A stretch of DNA of 15,947 nt, taken from the NCBI GenBank assembly GCA_003550305.1, contig QKYT01001115.1, positions 1 to 15,947 on the forward strand. The letters are read 5' to 3'. The notes under the pieces were generated by a model. It had not been told where the DNA came from and did no database searches. It worked only from the letters and a program-made list of their open reading frames with translations. This document shows, in pieces, positions 1-9,597 of the stretch; within the stretch, counting starts at the first letter, position 1, and each line of letters starts with the position of its first letter. The DNA is from Glomus cerebriforme (taxonomy: Eukaryota > Glomeromycota > Glomeromycetes > Glomerales > Glomeraceae). Made by a program: the position numbers and the translations under genes.

Positions 1-1
1 A

Positions 2-157
2 ATAATAAATTACCATTTGATTTCTATGTTAAAACATTACCACATTAGGCCATCAACTGAACTTAAAAAGTTAGCTTATCAGTCATTAATTAAGCAAACT
101 TTTGCGATAGAATCTGCGCCTAAAAATAAAACAGAAGAAATGTTAATACATTTCTAA
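2..157 (+). CDS. Partial unknown open frame running in from the left edge
   Basis: One frame stays open from the first bases of the window to a TAA at 155-157, giving about 51 codons with no start needed inside the window. An internal ATG at 26 would give 43 residues. The peptide is mixed and not low complexity (it includes RPSTELKKLAYQSLIKQTF and ends KTEEMLIHF), which makes it more gene-like than the surrounding AT-rich sequence. I do not recognise a family. It could be the last exon of a gene or the end of a transposon frame lying mostly outside the window. An AT-rich tract follows directly. Confidence 0.3.
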   Translation: MINYHLISMLKHYHIRPSTELKKLAYQSLIKQTFAIESAPKNKTEEMLIHF

Positions 158-226
158 TAAGTTTTAAAAAAACTCTCATTTGTAAAAAAACTATATATAA
201 TATAAAGACCGTTACGAAGACCTATA

Positions 227-317
227 TCGGTCCTGGGACCGGTTCTTACTGCGCCGCAGAAAAAAAAGACTGCAGTCTGATCCTACAAAGTCCTGAGACC
301 GGCAGTCCCAGGACCGA
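227..317. repeat. GC-rich inverted repeat (foldback or MITE remnant)
   Basis: Two perfect 13-bp arms, TCGGTCCTGGGAC at 227-239 and its reverse complement at 305-317, flank a 65-bp centre. Weaker pairing extends outward on both sides to about 219 and 327. A further degenerate copy of the arm (GTCCTGAGACCGG) starts at 290. The patch is much richer in G and C than the neighbouring several hundred bases, so it probably arrived as a small dispersed element. No clear target-site duplication is visible. Confidence 0.5.
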
Positions 318-340
318 GATGGACCTGTAGGACCATTGAC

Positions 341-1027
341 CATCTTTAAGTAGGATTAACTAATCTATTCAATTAATGAAGAGTAAGGACAGAAACTTTT
401 TTTTCAAAAATCGATTAGATTATACGTGAAAATTACATTACTGAGAGTTTNTTGATAAATAATCAAAATCATAGTATAGAAGATGAGTACTATCAATTGA
501 CATTATCAGCAAACTGTTTATCTTTCAATTAAATAATCAAATAATATTAGCCGAAAAGACCCAATTAACTTAACGATATAAAAAATTGGAATAAAAAAAA
601 TTAGTATTACAATAGTTATTTTTCTTTCACTGTAAGAAAAAAACATAAATAATAAATAATTTAAAAATTTTTTTTTTGTGTGTATAATTAATAATTTATT
701 TATCTCAAAATTTAATAATTGTTTTTAAGCATACTATTGTTACTAGACTTGAAAAAAAAACCTAACCAATTTGTTTTAATCTTTCACATTTGTCAACGGG
801 CTTTAATTAGAGTTTATGATAAAAAGCTTGTAATTATTTTGAGAAAAAAAGATCTTTTATAAAACTAGATAGCGAAAGATGAAAATTTGCTTGATTTGTA
901 ATTCATATATAAAAAATTTGAACAGTAAAATATTGGATTTTTCAAAAATATTATATTGAGTTTATGAACTTATTTTTTATTTCCGATCGTCTAAAATTTA
1001 TAAATTTAAAAATATATTAATTGTGAA
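341..1027. other. AT-rich spacer with no recognised gene
   Basis: This stretch is dominated by A and T runs and short interrupted frames on both strands. One unresolved base (n) lies at 451. I see no conserved protein motif, RNA gene or repeat with defined ends. It is the downstream flank of the minus-strand Myb-like pseudogene, so its 3' untranslated sequence may lie near 900-1027. Confidence 0.5.
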
Positions 1028-1902
1028 TCATACTTTTGTATTTTTTTTAATTATGAAATTTAAATTACTAGAATAAAAAAAAATAGATATTTCATTATTT
1101 TCATCAACATTTTCAATCATTCCATCATTTTCATCGACGTTTAATATGTATTGAAGTGAACCTTTATCTGAGCTTATTGCTGCAGGTGATGAGTTTGATG
1201 CAGCTGCTGATACTTGCGCATACAGTGCTGCGGAAGGTCTAGCATTAACCTTATTATCCCATCTTTTATTAACATTATAAATGTTTTTAATGTCATGTCA
1301 CAAACAGAATTTACCGAATTGTGGATTCTTGTGATGTTATTTCGCATTTCCGTCCATTTAATGTCACTATTATTTTTTTCATATTTACTAGCCTCTTCAT
1401 AAATATAATTCTTCTCTTCCGTAGAGAAAGGAGTTTCACGATCAACTAAACAAAAGGAATAAAAAGTTATTTCTTTTTTTTTAAAAAAAAAATAGATAAA
1501 AGAAGAAAAGCAAAAATAGAATCTTTATATTTACGACGTGTATCAAGTATATTCCACCAACTATAATTTAAGTTGTGAAAAAAAGTTATTAATTTAAATA
1601 AAAAAAAATTATTTGAAATAAAAATTACTTACTAATCACAAATTGCTTTTGAGTCAAAAGTATAACCTTTTGATTTTAATTTCTTAGCCAAATCTGCAAA
1701 AGGTTTCTTAGAAATTTTTCCCTGTTCTTCCCATTCCTTCATATGTTCAATTATAATTCTCTTGCCCTAAAAAAAATTAATTTTTTAAATAATTTATTTT
1801 TTCCAAAAATTTTAATGAAATTTAACATACTTCTTCATCTATTGTTTTCTCTATTTTGTTAGACTTTCTCACTTTTTTTTCTTCTATTTTTATCTCTTCC
1901 AT
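1028..1902 (-). pseudogene. Myb-like (R2R3-type) DNA-binding gene, frameshifted
   Basis: Four exons can be read on the minus strand: 1902-1831, 1766-1633, 1560-1535 and 1445-1028, with donors GTATGT, GTAAGT and GTAAAT and AG acceptors. The first repeat includes EHMKEWEEQGKISKKPFAD and SKAICDYWWNILD. The third exon is 26 nt, as in the two plus-strand paralogues, and exon 2 carries 24 extra nt, keeping the phase. Exon 4 begins PFSTEEKNYIYEEASKY, the second Myb-like repeat, but loses frame near 1321-1325. The other frame then gives QFGKF, a TGA stop at 1303-1305, then HDIKNIYNVNKRWDNK and a long tail ending at 1028. Summed exons are 650 nt, not a multiple of three. Probably a decayed nuclear factor; a sequencing indel cannot be excluded, but two lesions favour decay. 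Confidence 0.75.
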
Positions 1903-3220
1903 TTCACGAGAAGTATATTTTTTGATAATAAAATAAATATATCAATTTAGAATCTTTAACGGTTTCAGAATAAAGAGCAAGATTTTTATTTCCTATTTAT
2001 ATATACATTTATAAATAAACACAAATATCGATAAAACTTTTTTGGACTATAAAAATTTGCCCTTTTTGCATAAACCGCATAAACCTTCCCTATAAAAAAT
2101 TAAAGATCACATTTCTGAGCTTTTTTTTTGGAATAAAATGATCATTTATCGGAGTTGTTATTTCCAGAAATTATTTCTATAGTTGATTCATCAACAAGGG
2201 CATAATCAAAAAACAATGGCAATTATTCTATGGCACACAAGTTTACACAGAGATATAGAACCGGAGTCCAGTTTGTATTAAGTCCAGTTTATATGTTAGG
2301 ATTACAAAAAATTCTTTTATGATAAACTGTTTTTTTTTTAAAAAAAAAAAAAATTCATTATTATAAATGTAAAATTAACTTATTGAAAATTTAATTTTAA
2401 TAAAATTATTTATATTTTAATACTTAATGTAATAAATAAATTTGTCAAATTTGTATGTTACAAACTTCCCCAGAAAGAATGTCACGTTCACGTGATCTAT
2501 GATGCCGATTACAGCAATCACACTTTAAAAACATGTTCTCCATATTCAATAATGTATTTTTTGAAATTTTTGATAGAAAAAAATGTAATGTGCAGACTAT
2601 CTAATAAAACTTGCCAAGTAAAATTGCGAACTAATCAGAAAAGACAGATTATGATGAAAGATCAAGTTTGAACATATTACTAAATTTAAAGAAAACATAC
2701 AGCCAACTAGCCAAGTAGCTTTATTAATATCATGAAAGGGATTCAGGAAATATTGATTAAAAAATGGGAAAATTTGAAAGTCTCGCCGTATTTGGAAAAA
2801 TTATATTAATAATACACTAAATATAATATGAAAATTCACATTTTAAATTTCTTGATAATTTACTATACTGTGTACGCTTAAATTTTTTTAATAATTGTAA
2901 TATTTGTAAGCCAGTTTGGCTTCCCATACATATATTTCAAAATATAGATTTTTTTTAAAAAATCATATACCTGTTTATTGGCTAGTAGATACCTCAGCGT
3001 ATATGACATCAATAAATAAATTCATATTTCCTTTAAGTAATATATGTCGAGCTGCGGGAAAAGGTTTTTTTTTTTGAAGAATTGAAATTAGACTAATACT
3101 TGAAAAGAAAGAGAAATAGTAATAATTCATATTTCATAGTTTATAGTTTTAAGAATACTGTATAAAGAATAAATAAATAAATAAAATAAAATTATATAAA
3201 TTCATTGAAAATTGTTTAAT
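1903..3220. other. AT-rich intergenic region with small repeats
   Basis: I see no supported gene here. Small features are a doubled 9-mer GCATAAACC near 2068-2086, a 16-bp tandem pair AGTCCAGTTTRTATDW at 2265-2280 and 2281-2296, and an 8-bp palindrome TCACGTGA at 2488-2495. The stretch 2580-2780 has somewhat more mixed composition but is broken by stops in every frame. The part next to 1902 is expected to contain the promoter of the minus-strand Myb-like gene. Confidence 0.45.
1994..2004 (-). promoter_or_regulatory. Possible TATA-like element of the minus-strand Myb-like gene
   Basis: On the minus strand the sequence reads TATATATAAAT, about 95 nt upstream of the ATG at 1902. Spacing is reasonable for a TATA box with a short 5' untranslated region. 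In DNA this AT-rich such words arise often by chance. Confidence 0.2.
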
Positions 3221-3350
3221 ATCACCGTAGGTGATCATCACCGTACCAGCATTAGATAGAGTAGAATATTGGGCAGAGTTTTATTACATTTTTTAGTTCA
3301 ATCCGAGATTCAGCCCTAATGCTGGTGCGGTATCAATCACCTGCGGTGAT
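3221..3350. mobile_element. 130-bp hairpin MITE-like element
   Basis: The 35-nt left arm (3221-3255) pairs with the right arm (3316-3350) at all but about six positions, so the whole unit can fold on itself around a 60-nt centre. Each end also contains its own small palindrome, ATCACC-GTA-GGTGAT at 3221-3235 and ATCACC-TGC-GGTGAT at 3336-3350. TTAAT lies next to the left end and ATTAAT two bases beyond the right end, but a clean duplication is not clear. There is no coding capacity, so it would need a transposase in trans. The superfamily is unknown. Confidence 0.65.
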
Positions 3351-3739
3351 GCATTAATATGATAATTTTTTGCCAAAATTAACTATTAAGGATAATTCTG
3401 GCCAAATTATATTTGTTCAACCCACTTATTGTTGTTCAACCAGTTCAACCTCCTCTCCCCTTGGTTTGGATTTATCAAGTATTAAATTTAAAATCCAGCG
3501 GGATACATAAATTTAATTATCAAAGTTTCATGTTGAACTTGTTTGTCATTGATTAGATACTCTGTAAAAATTTTTTAATTTTTAATATTTATTTTCTAAA
3601 TACATAGTCACAAAGCACATTATTATACTTTTAAATTTTAAAGAGATTAATTTAAGGAATTGCTTAACAGTTAATAGTTAATGTAAAATTAGTCTCCATT
3701 ACATTGATCAAATTGTCCAGAAATTGTCTTCAAAAAATA
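3351..3739. other. Intergenic spacer, no gene seen
   Basis: AT-rich DNA with three short TTCAACC words at 3410-3450. No frame of useful length, RNA gene or bounded repeat is visible. Confidence 0.4.
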
Positions 3740-4080
3740 AATTAATTTTAAGAGGAACTCTACTATTCCAATGCAAATCCAATCATAGTAAGGACCCTTT
3801 TAATAAATTGATAACAAAGGATACGTTGAAGCAGTAACTACAATTAAATCACCATGGGCGAATGAAATATTATTTCTCCATCAAACGAAAAAAAAAATTT
3901 TATAAATACTAAATTATATCATTAAATAAATATTAAATTGCTTGCCCAACCAATAGTTTTACTTGTAAAAGAACACAGACATGTAACTTTTTAAATCCAG
4001 GAATAATCATTAACCTTGCTGTAAGGCAACATTTTGATCAGGATGAATAAGAGATCCTTTGGCAAAAATTTCACATTGAA
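3740..4080. other. Degraded coding-like stretch of uncertain strand
   Basis: Several short frames here read like protein rather than AT noise, but none is continuous. On the minus strand one frame gives FAHGDLIVVTASTYPLLSIY, a stop, then KGPYYDWICIGIVEFLLK, and further upstream another gives FAKGSLIHPDQNVALQQG. On the plus strand GYVEAVTTIKSPWANEILF is also open. I cannot choose a strand or name a family. An old transposon or gene relic is the simplest explanation. Confidence 0.2.
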
Positions 4081-4434
4081 ATTGATTGATTAATAAGCAT
4101 GTAGAAAGCTAAATTATCAATATGTAAAATATAAGCACCTTCTATTAATTAATTTGACAAAAAAAAACAGTAAAAAGATTAAATACCGAATAAGTAGTAG
4201 ACCCTGTACTTGTTGCTATTAAATAAAAAAATCTTTTTTTTTTTTTTAATTCCCTGAAGGATTAAAAATATTATCAAACGCGAGTAAAAGATGCTTAATT
4301 TTACTCATTATAAGTCAAATTGATGTAATTTGACAACCATCCATGTACTTTTTTAAATAAATAAATAATAAATTAATATTAGAAATTATCATTCAACTAC
4401 TACATACACAACACACTCTCTTGACGACTTAACC

Positions 4435-4632
4435 TTAATTATGGGATAACTGAAGTTCCTCTGAACGCTCAGTAGTTATACTGTCTTCTGTGGGAATTCT
4501 GGTTACAAGCAAGCCTTCTAAACCCTCTGAAAAAACAGGCCTGACAAATAATGGATGACAAATAGGACTATCCAGATGTAAAAACAAAAATGAAGGGTGT
4601 AACGCGGGTGACAAATATTTTGCTGTGATCAT
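4435..4632 (-). CDS. Small hypothetical frame, 65 residues
   Basis: An ATG-to-stop frame of 65 codons lies in a local patch with more G and C than its surroundings. The peptide has a hydrophobic first half (SPALHPSFLFLHLDSPICHP) and a charged end (TEDSITTERSEELQLSHN). No family is recognised, and no intron or promoter evidence supports it. A neighbouring frame on the same strand is open for about 30 codons over the same bases, so this may be a decayed repeat or a small orphan gene. Confidence 0.2.
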   Translation of the reverse strand: MITAKYLSPALHPSFLFLHLDSPICHPLFVRPVFSEGLEGLLVTRIPTEDSITTERSEELQLSHN

Positions 4633-4910
4633 GTGACATTATTCCATCGTCATAGTTACACATATTTATAATCATGAGCGTGATGAGTGTGACAGGTATT
4701 TATATAATTAAAAGTATCAAGAATATAAAAATGAGTGACAACAATTTCATATTAAATATACTTAATAAATGACTTTTATTTAAGATTTATTTAACTCCAG
4801 TACTAATATATCAACGATATAAAATTATATGTTGTTAAAATTTTGCAAATGAAAATGAAAAAAGGGGAATATTCACTAATAATGAAACTGAAAGTACCAA
4901 AATGCAATTA

Positions 4911-5386
4911 TAAAAAGAAATATAACAAATAAGGGAAAAGTTAAAGTTTCTGGTTTTGTTAATATTAATGATCATTATGAGAAGAAGGAAAAATTAAATA
5001 GTAATCAGATTAGAGAAATTGGCTGTGGATTTGTACGGATATTTATTTGTTGTGGCATTTCATTCTGAGTAATAGAAAACCCACAATGGTTGACTTATTA
5101 AAAAGCTTAAATGTCAATTATGATTCACATTTCGTACATGGCTTAACAGAAACTCTTTTGGAAAATGAAATTACCAAAGTAAATGCTCGATTTGATCAAG
5201 CTATTGAAAAAAATGAAAATCTTTAAGTAAATTTTTTCAATAGATACATGTATATATTGTATTTACTGTATTTTAAATAATTATTATTTTTAGCAATCAA
5301 TGAATGGACTGATCCTAAACGATAATCAATTTGGAGGCTTTATATTAATAACATTATTGTACAAAGAATATTTATATTCTTTAATC
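4911..5386 (+). pseudogene. hAT-superfamily transposase relic
   Basis: Across two frames the sequence follows the middle of hAT/DUF659-type transposases. One frame gives FICCGISF then, past a TGA at 5066-5068, VIENPQW (to 5089). A one-base shift then gives VDLLKSLNVNYDSHF and LTETLLENEITKVNARFD. After a possible 67-nt GT-AG interval (5227-5293) come NEWTDPK and SIW, and a third shift reads YKEYLYSL. In the family the last part corresponds to a DGW-type motif with a catalytic aspartate; here the Asp-Gly pair reads Asn-Glu. Stops and shifts make it non-functional. No terminal repeats were found, and the dimerisation domain is missing. Confidence 0.7.
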
Positions 5387-5388
5387 CT

Positions 5389-5528
5389 ATGTCCGAAATT
5401 TATCCATATCCCAAACTAAGCTATAAATTTTAAAAATTTACGTCTCTAACTGGATTAGTTTGGGGACATGGTCAAGTTTCGGATATAAGTTTTCTCAAGT
5501 TTGATTTGGGGCATGGTAAAGTTTGGAT
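5389..5528. repeat. Three-copy inverted/direct repeat cluster
   Basis: A 32-nt arm at 5389-5420 (core GTCCGAAATTTATCCATATC) pairs imperfectly with 5455-5486 (core TTTGGGGACATGGTCAAGTT). A third, direct copy of the latter follows at 5503-5528 (ATTTGGGGCATGGTAAAGTT). The arrangement resembles a foldback element whose right end was duplicated. It abuts the hAT relic and could be non-autonomous debris of another family. Confidence 0.45.
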
Positions 5529-6430
5529 TACAACAGTTGAGAAATATTATTTGTAATTAATTATATTTAAGTTCACTAAGCAAGTACATACAGTACATAA
5601 GTGTCCATACATGGCAAGTTATTTTTACAATTTAATCTCGTGCCATGTTCTTTACTGAATACTGTAATAAATTAAACAAAATTCCAAATTTATTGGAGAA
5701 TGGTTTCAAAATTTCTCATCATGGTCATCTTTACAAAATAACAAGAATTAAATATAGAATATAACAAAGCAGACATTACAAAATAAATGATTATTTTTTA
5801 TGGTAATATCAATTACTCATAACCTCCTTACAATCGGATAAATTCCAGACAAATTCCGAAAATCCCTTTTTTACGGAGAATCTACCAAATGATTGCAAGA
5901 AAATTAGGAAAATTCAAAAAGTATGAATTAATTTATACAATAAATTCATCATTTATTGACTTTCAGATCTCATTCTTGTAAAAAATTTTGTCCTTTAAGC
6001 ATTTTATATGACTAGTATAAAGCATAAACTTCAATAGATCATAACGCCAATCAAGAAAATCCCATATCATTTATATAAGATTATCTCTCTCCATAAATCA
6101 TTGTGTTATTTCTTCATTTGGGTTTATTTATAAATTCGTCATTCAACTTTTGACTTTGAATATCAAAGATGTTGACGTCAACAATTTAACTAACTAATTT
6201 TTGAACTTTATGAATACGTAATGATTTATTTTTAAAATTTGTATTACAAAAACATTTAATAAAACTTTTAAAAAGGAAACGGATTTAAACTTAAATGGTT
6301 TTTATGCGGCAAAGTAAATCTCTATTTTGATTTGCATATAAACGTTTGAATTTATTTATAAATACTTTAACCACAGTGGAATTTTTTTTTCAAATATTCA
6401 GTTAATATATATAAATTATCGTTTGTAAAA
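5529..6430. other. Intergenic spacer upstream of the first plus-strand Myb-like gene
   Basis: AT-rich DNA without a supported gene. A weak hairpin with 8-bp arms ACATGGCA/TGCCATGT lies at 5609-5648. The last few hundred bases should hold the promoter of the gene starting at 6431, but no convincing core element is visible. A TATATAAA word at 6408-6415 is only 16 nt from the ATG, too close to be a usual TATA box. Confidence 0.4.
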
Positions 6431-7188
6431 ATGAAAACGAGAAGACCACTTTTTAATAAAGATGTATGTTAAAAAGATTATATTTATTAATTTTTATGAG
6501 TTTTTCCTAAAAGAAACTTAATATTCTTGTAGGTTGATAATAAAATTATAGAGCTTATGAAAGAATGGGAACATCTTCCCAACAATTTCAAAATGATAAG
6601 TAAACATATTTCGCAATATACTGCGAAGCAAATTCGTCAACGGTAAGTTATCATTATTAATTTATTCTAATTATTTTTTTCTTTAAAAAAAAATGGGTCA
6701 TTTGTTTTATTATATATAGTTGGAAAAATCATCTTGATCCATGTCGTAAGTAAAAAAATCTTTTTTTCTTTTCATTAATAAAAAAAAAGTGAGAGAATGA
6801 AAGAATTATTTATACAATATAATATATTCTTTAATTACTAGTTTGTCACGACCCTCTTGATGAAGCAGAAAAATCATTCATCATTCAATGGGTTGAAGCT
6901 AACAAAACAACGTCAACTAGTACGATTCATTGGAAAGATTTAATTTCTGTGATGAAGGATCAATTCGGTAAACTGCGCTCCGAAAATAAAATTAAGAATT
7001 TTTGGTATCCGAAACAAAGAAGTCTTAAATTAGAAGCTGGAGTAGAACAAGTAGAACAACAAGTACCATTTGATTATGAATTTTTAGAGGATTATGGGGA
7101 TGATATCATTTTTCAGGATAACTCGCCGGAATTGTTATTTCTAAACCAAACCGGAACTATTTCTTTAATGGAAGTAAAATATTATTAG
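6431..7188 (+). CDS. Myb-like (R2R3-type) DNA-binding protein, 4 exons
   Basis: Spliced exons 6431-6463, 6533-6642, 6720-6745 and 6842-7188 sum to 516 nt, exactly 171 codons plus stop. Donors are GTATGT, GTAAGT, GTAAGT; acceptors are TTGTAG, TATATAG, TTACTAG. The first repeat (residues about 8-56) includes VDNKIIELMKEWEHLP and TAKQIRQRWKNHLDP, whose end is the hallmark of the second Myb repeat. The second (about 59-118) has DEAEKSFIIQW, IHWKDLISVMKDQFGKLR and KIKNFWYPKQR, like a diverged third repeat. The rest is an acidic tail (FLEDYGDDIIFQDNSPE), compatible with an activation region. The 26-nt third exon encodes WKNHLDPC. A nuclear transcription-factor role is inferred from the fold. The paralogue starting 1.4 kb downstream has the same gene structure. 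Confidence 0.85.
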
Positions 7189-8482
7189 GAATTATCTTAA
7201 ATTATGAACTTTTTTTGCAATTATGAGAATATTTAAGGTCGAAGACATAATTATTTAAAAATATTTTATATTTTAATAAGTATTAAATTTAGTATGATTA
7301 TAATAACAGCAGATAATACGAATAAATATTTGATACACGTGATTGCCATATCGGTTACCACTTTAGCCTATTTATTTATCCTGTGTCTTTATTTGTCAAA
7401 TAATGAAATTCCCTCCCTTTTTCCTTTCAAAATTTTTTGTGTTCAATAAACAATGTTTTTTTTTGCATCCATAAATTACTAAAGAATATTTAAAAATGGA
7501 AGCAGCTGATGATAATTTATTTATATAGCCGACAAATCAATGACCAATTACATAAGGAAATAAAACAAAGGCGGCTCATGCGCAAAATGATTTCCGCCCA
7601 TTAAAGATAACAAACCTAAAAACAATGCGCTTTGATGTTTTAGATCATAATTTAATCTTGCATAATTGTAAAATGATTATGTTTCAGATTTTAAGGCACC
7701 TGTAGTCATGTACATTTTTTATTGGATGAAAATTGCCACATTTTCTATTTATAGATAAATGGTTTTTGGAACGTTGACGCAATACATTTTAATTTTAATC
7801 TCAGATGTAATATATATATATATACAGTATCTGGTATATATATATAAAATTCCGCAGTTTTCTTTTTTTAATACCAGTTCCACAAAATTTAATATGTAGA
7901 ACACAAGTAACACAAAACAAACTTTTACGAGATGTTAATTACCATAAACAATCGAATCGATTAATATGACAGAATTAAATTGACGTACTCTTATAATGTA
8001 AAAAAATATTTCTATATATAGAATATTAAAACGGATTCGTTACCGGAGAATTGGATTTCATATAATAATTTGAATTTCTATAATATGAATGCAATAATTT
8101 TCCATATAAAACAACCTTGTATTAGATAACTAAATAATAAAACAAGGAATAAGGTTTTGATAATTTCAGAAATTTTAATGAGAAAAATTTTCGTCCACTT
8201 GAAATTTGTGTAAATTTTGTATGAAAATTGTAATATTCTCAACTTTCGTCAATAATAATTAGAAAAAATAAATTTAGAAATTGAATCCATAATATTCATA
8301 ATTATTTCCTCATTTCCAAATGGCTAATTTTCCATGACTAACCAATTAAGTATAATTCTGTTTTTATCTCGCGCGTGATAAATTGTACAACATTTTGTGA
8401 TCGGATTTTTTTTTTAATTTTTCATCAATATTATAAGCAACTAGATTAAAGGATTACTAGAAAATTATATATATATATAATG
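7189..8482. other. Intergenic region between the two plus-strand Myb-like genes
   Basis: No gene is supported. The first 260 bases probably contain the 3' end of the upstream gene, with AATAAA-type words near 7320 and 7445. A small hairpin GGCGG/CCGCC lies around 7571-7599, and a TA-dinucleotide microsatellite occupies about 7810-7848. An ATG at 7496 opens only ten codons. Confidence 0.4.
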
Positions 8483-8490
8483 TATAAAAA
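8483..8490 (+). promoter_or_regulatory. Candidate TATA box of the second plus-strand Myb-like gene
   Basis: TATAAAAA followed by GGG lies 103 nt upstream of the ATG at 8586, a plausible distance for a core promoter with a 5' untranslated region of about 70 nt. It is the best core-promoter candidate among the three paralogues. The AT-rich background limits confidence. Confidence 0.35.
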
Positions 8491-8585
8491 GGGTATTCTC
8501 TTCGATTAATTTAAATTATCATTGATTATTTTTTACTCGTTAAATCTTTCATTGAAAAAATTCTTATTTTTTAAAGAAATAAAAA

Positions 8586-9225
8586 ATGAAAAAAAAGTTT
8601 AATGCTGAAGTATGTTAATCAATCCAAAAAAAATAAAAAAATAAAATTTATTTTTCGTTCAACAATTAAAAAATGTTTCTTTTTTTTAGATCGATTCAAT
8701 TATTAAACAAATTATGTTGAAAGAAGGACATCTACCCAAACCTTTTGCGAGAATAAGAAAATTAATTCCTCAATTCAAATCAAAACAAATACGAAGTCGG
8801 TAAGTTGTTTAAAAATGCAAATTAAAAATGAATTATTATTATTTTTTTTTTAGTATTTATTTTTGTTTAATTATAAACCATTCAGTTGGAATGAAAAACT
8901 TGACCCAAATCGTAAGTAAATTTAATTTTTTATTTCCTAATAATTTAAACTTTCCCTTTTTCACCTTCTTCTTCTCTATTAAATAGTCTGCCATGATCCT
9001 TTAAATGAACATGAACAATTCTTTATCAATCAATGGGTATCTACACAAAAAAAAGAAATTTCTTGGGTTCGTTTACGCCATGATTTAAATATTAGGTTTA
9101 ATAAATTTCGATCAGAAAATTCACTAAAGAATTATTGGTACTCAGAACAAAGACGACTATCTCGACAAACTGCTAGAGTACGACCTTCTAACAAACTTGC
9201 TATTTCTTATCTTTTGAATTATTGA
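8586..9225 (+). CDS. Myb-like (R2R3-type) DNA-binding protein, short paralogue, 4 exons
   Basis: Exons 8586-8609, 8690-8799, 8886-8911 and 8987-9225 sum to 399 nt: 132 codons plus stop. Exon 2 (110 nt) and exon 3 (26 nt) have the same lengths and phases as in the upstream paralogue. Repeat one contains IDSIIKQIMLKEGHLP and SKQIRSRWNEKLDP. Repeat two contains CHDPLNEHEQFFINQW, ISWVRLRHDLNIRFNKFR and SLKNYWYSEQRR. After it only about 25 residues remain, mostly basic at first (LSRQTARVRP), so the acidic tail of the upstream gene is absent. The start is the only ATG giving an exon 1 matching the paralogue (FN-acidic residue before the intron). Likely a nuclear DNA-binding protein; target and function unknown. 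Confidence 0.83.
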
Positions 9226-9394
9226 ATTATCGACGTTCATTTTATTTTATAAATATTAAAGTAATTCTTTTTAATACACATATAGAAAAGTTCTTTTTTT
9301 CATTACATTTCCTTTGCTACATTATTTTTTTTTTATTAAACTGTAAGTAAATTTTTAGAAAATGAATTTTTGTAACACAAATTTTCAGTATCAC

Positions 9395-9480
9395 ATGCTG
9401 ATCTATTTGGATTGGATCAGATTTTCAATAAATATAGTATAGTATAATCCAATCGTAAATCCAATCATAAATCCAATCCT
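9395..9480. repeat. ATCCAATC-word repeats, left cluster
   Basis: TTTGGATTGGATCAG near 9409 is followed at about 9447-9480 by three near-tandem 11-12-nt units built on AATCCAATC. Similar words in both orientations resume just to the right of the 280-bp MITE (9888-9940), suggesting an older repeat into which the MITE inserted. Confidence 0.45.
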
Positions 9481-9597
9481 TTTTTTTTAAGGAGTTAATT
9501 TTAATTGTAATATACCTATTATATAATGAAAACTAAAGTGGAAATTTTGATCCATTATCTAATAAATAATCATAAGCATTAATCATGGGTATCAATA

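Noticed and set aside
1214..1402. Plus-strand open frame of 62 residues
   Set aside because: It lies antisense to exon 4 of the minus-strand Myb-like pseudogene, whose motifs explain the sequence.
6408..6415. TATATAAA as a TATA box for the gene at 6431
   Set aside because: It is 16 nt from the ATG, which would put transcription start inside the coding region.
6949..7188. Independent 79-residue gene
   Set aside because: It is only the last part of exon 4 of the spliced Myb-like gene and has no ATG of its own at the proposed start.
7810..7848. TA-rich tract as a functional element
   Set aside because: It is a simple dinucleotide microsatellite in AT-rich DNA.
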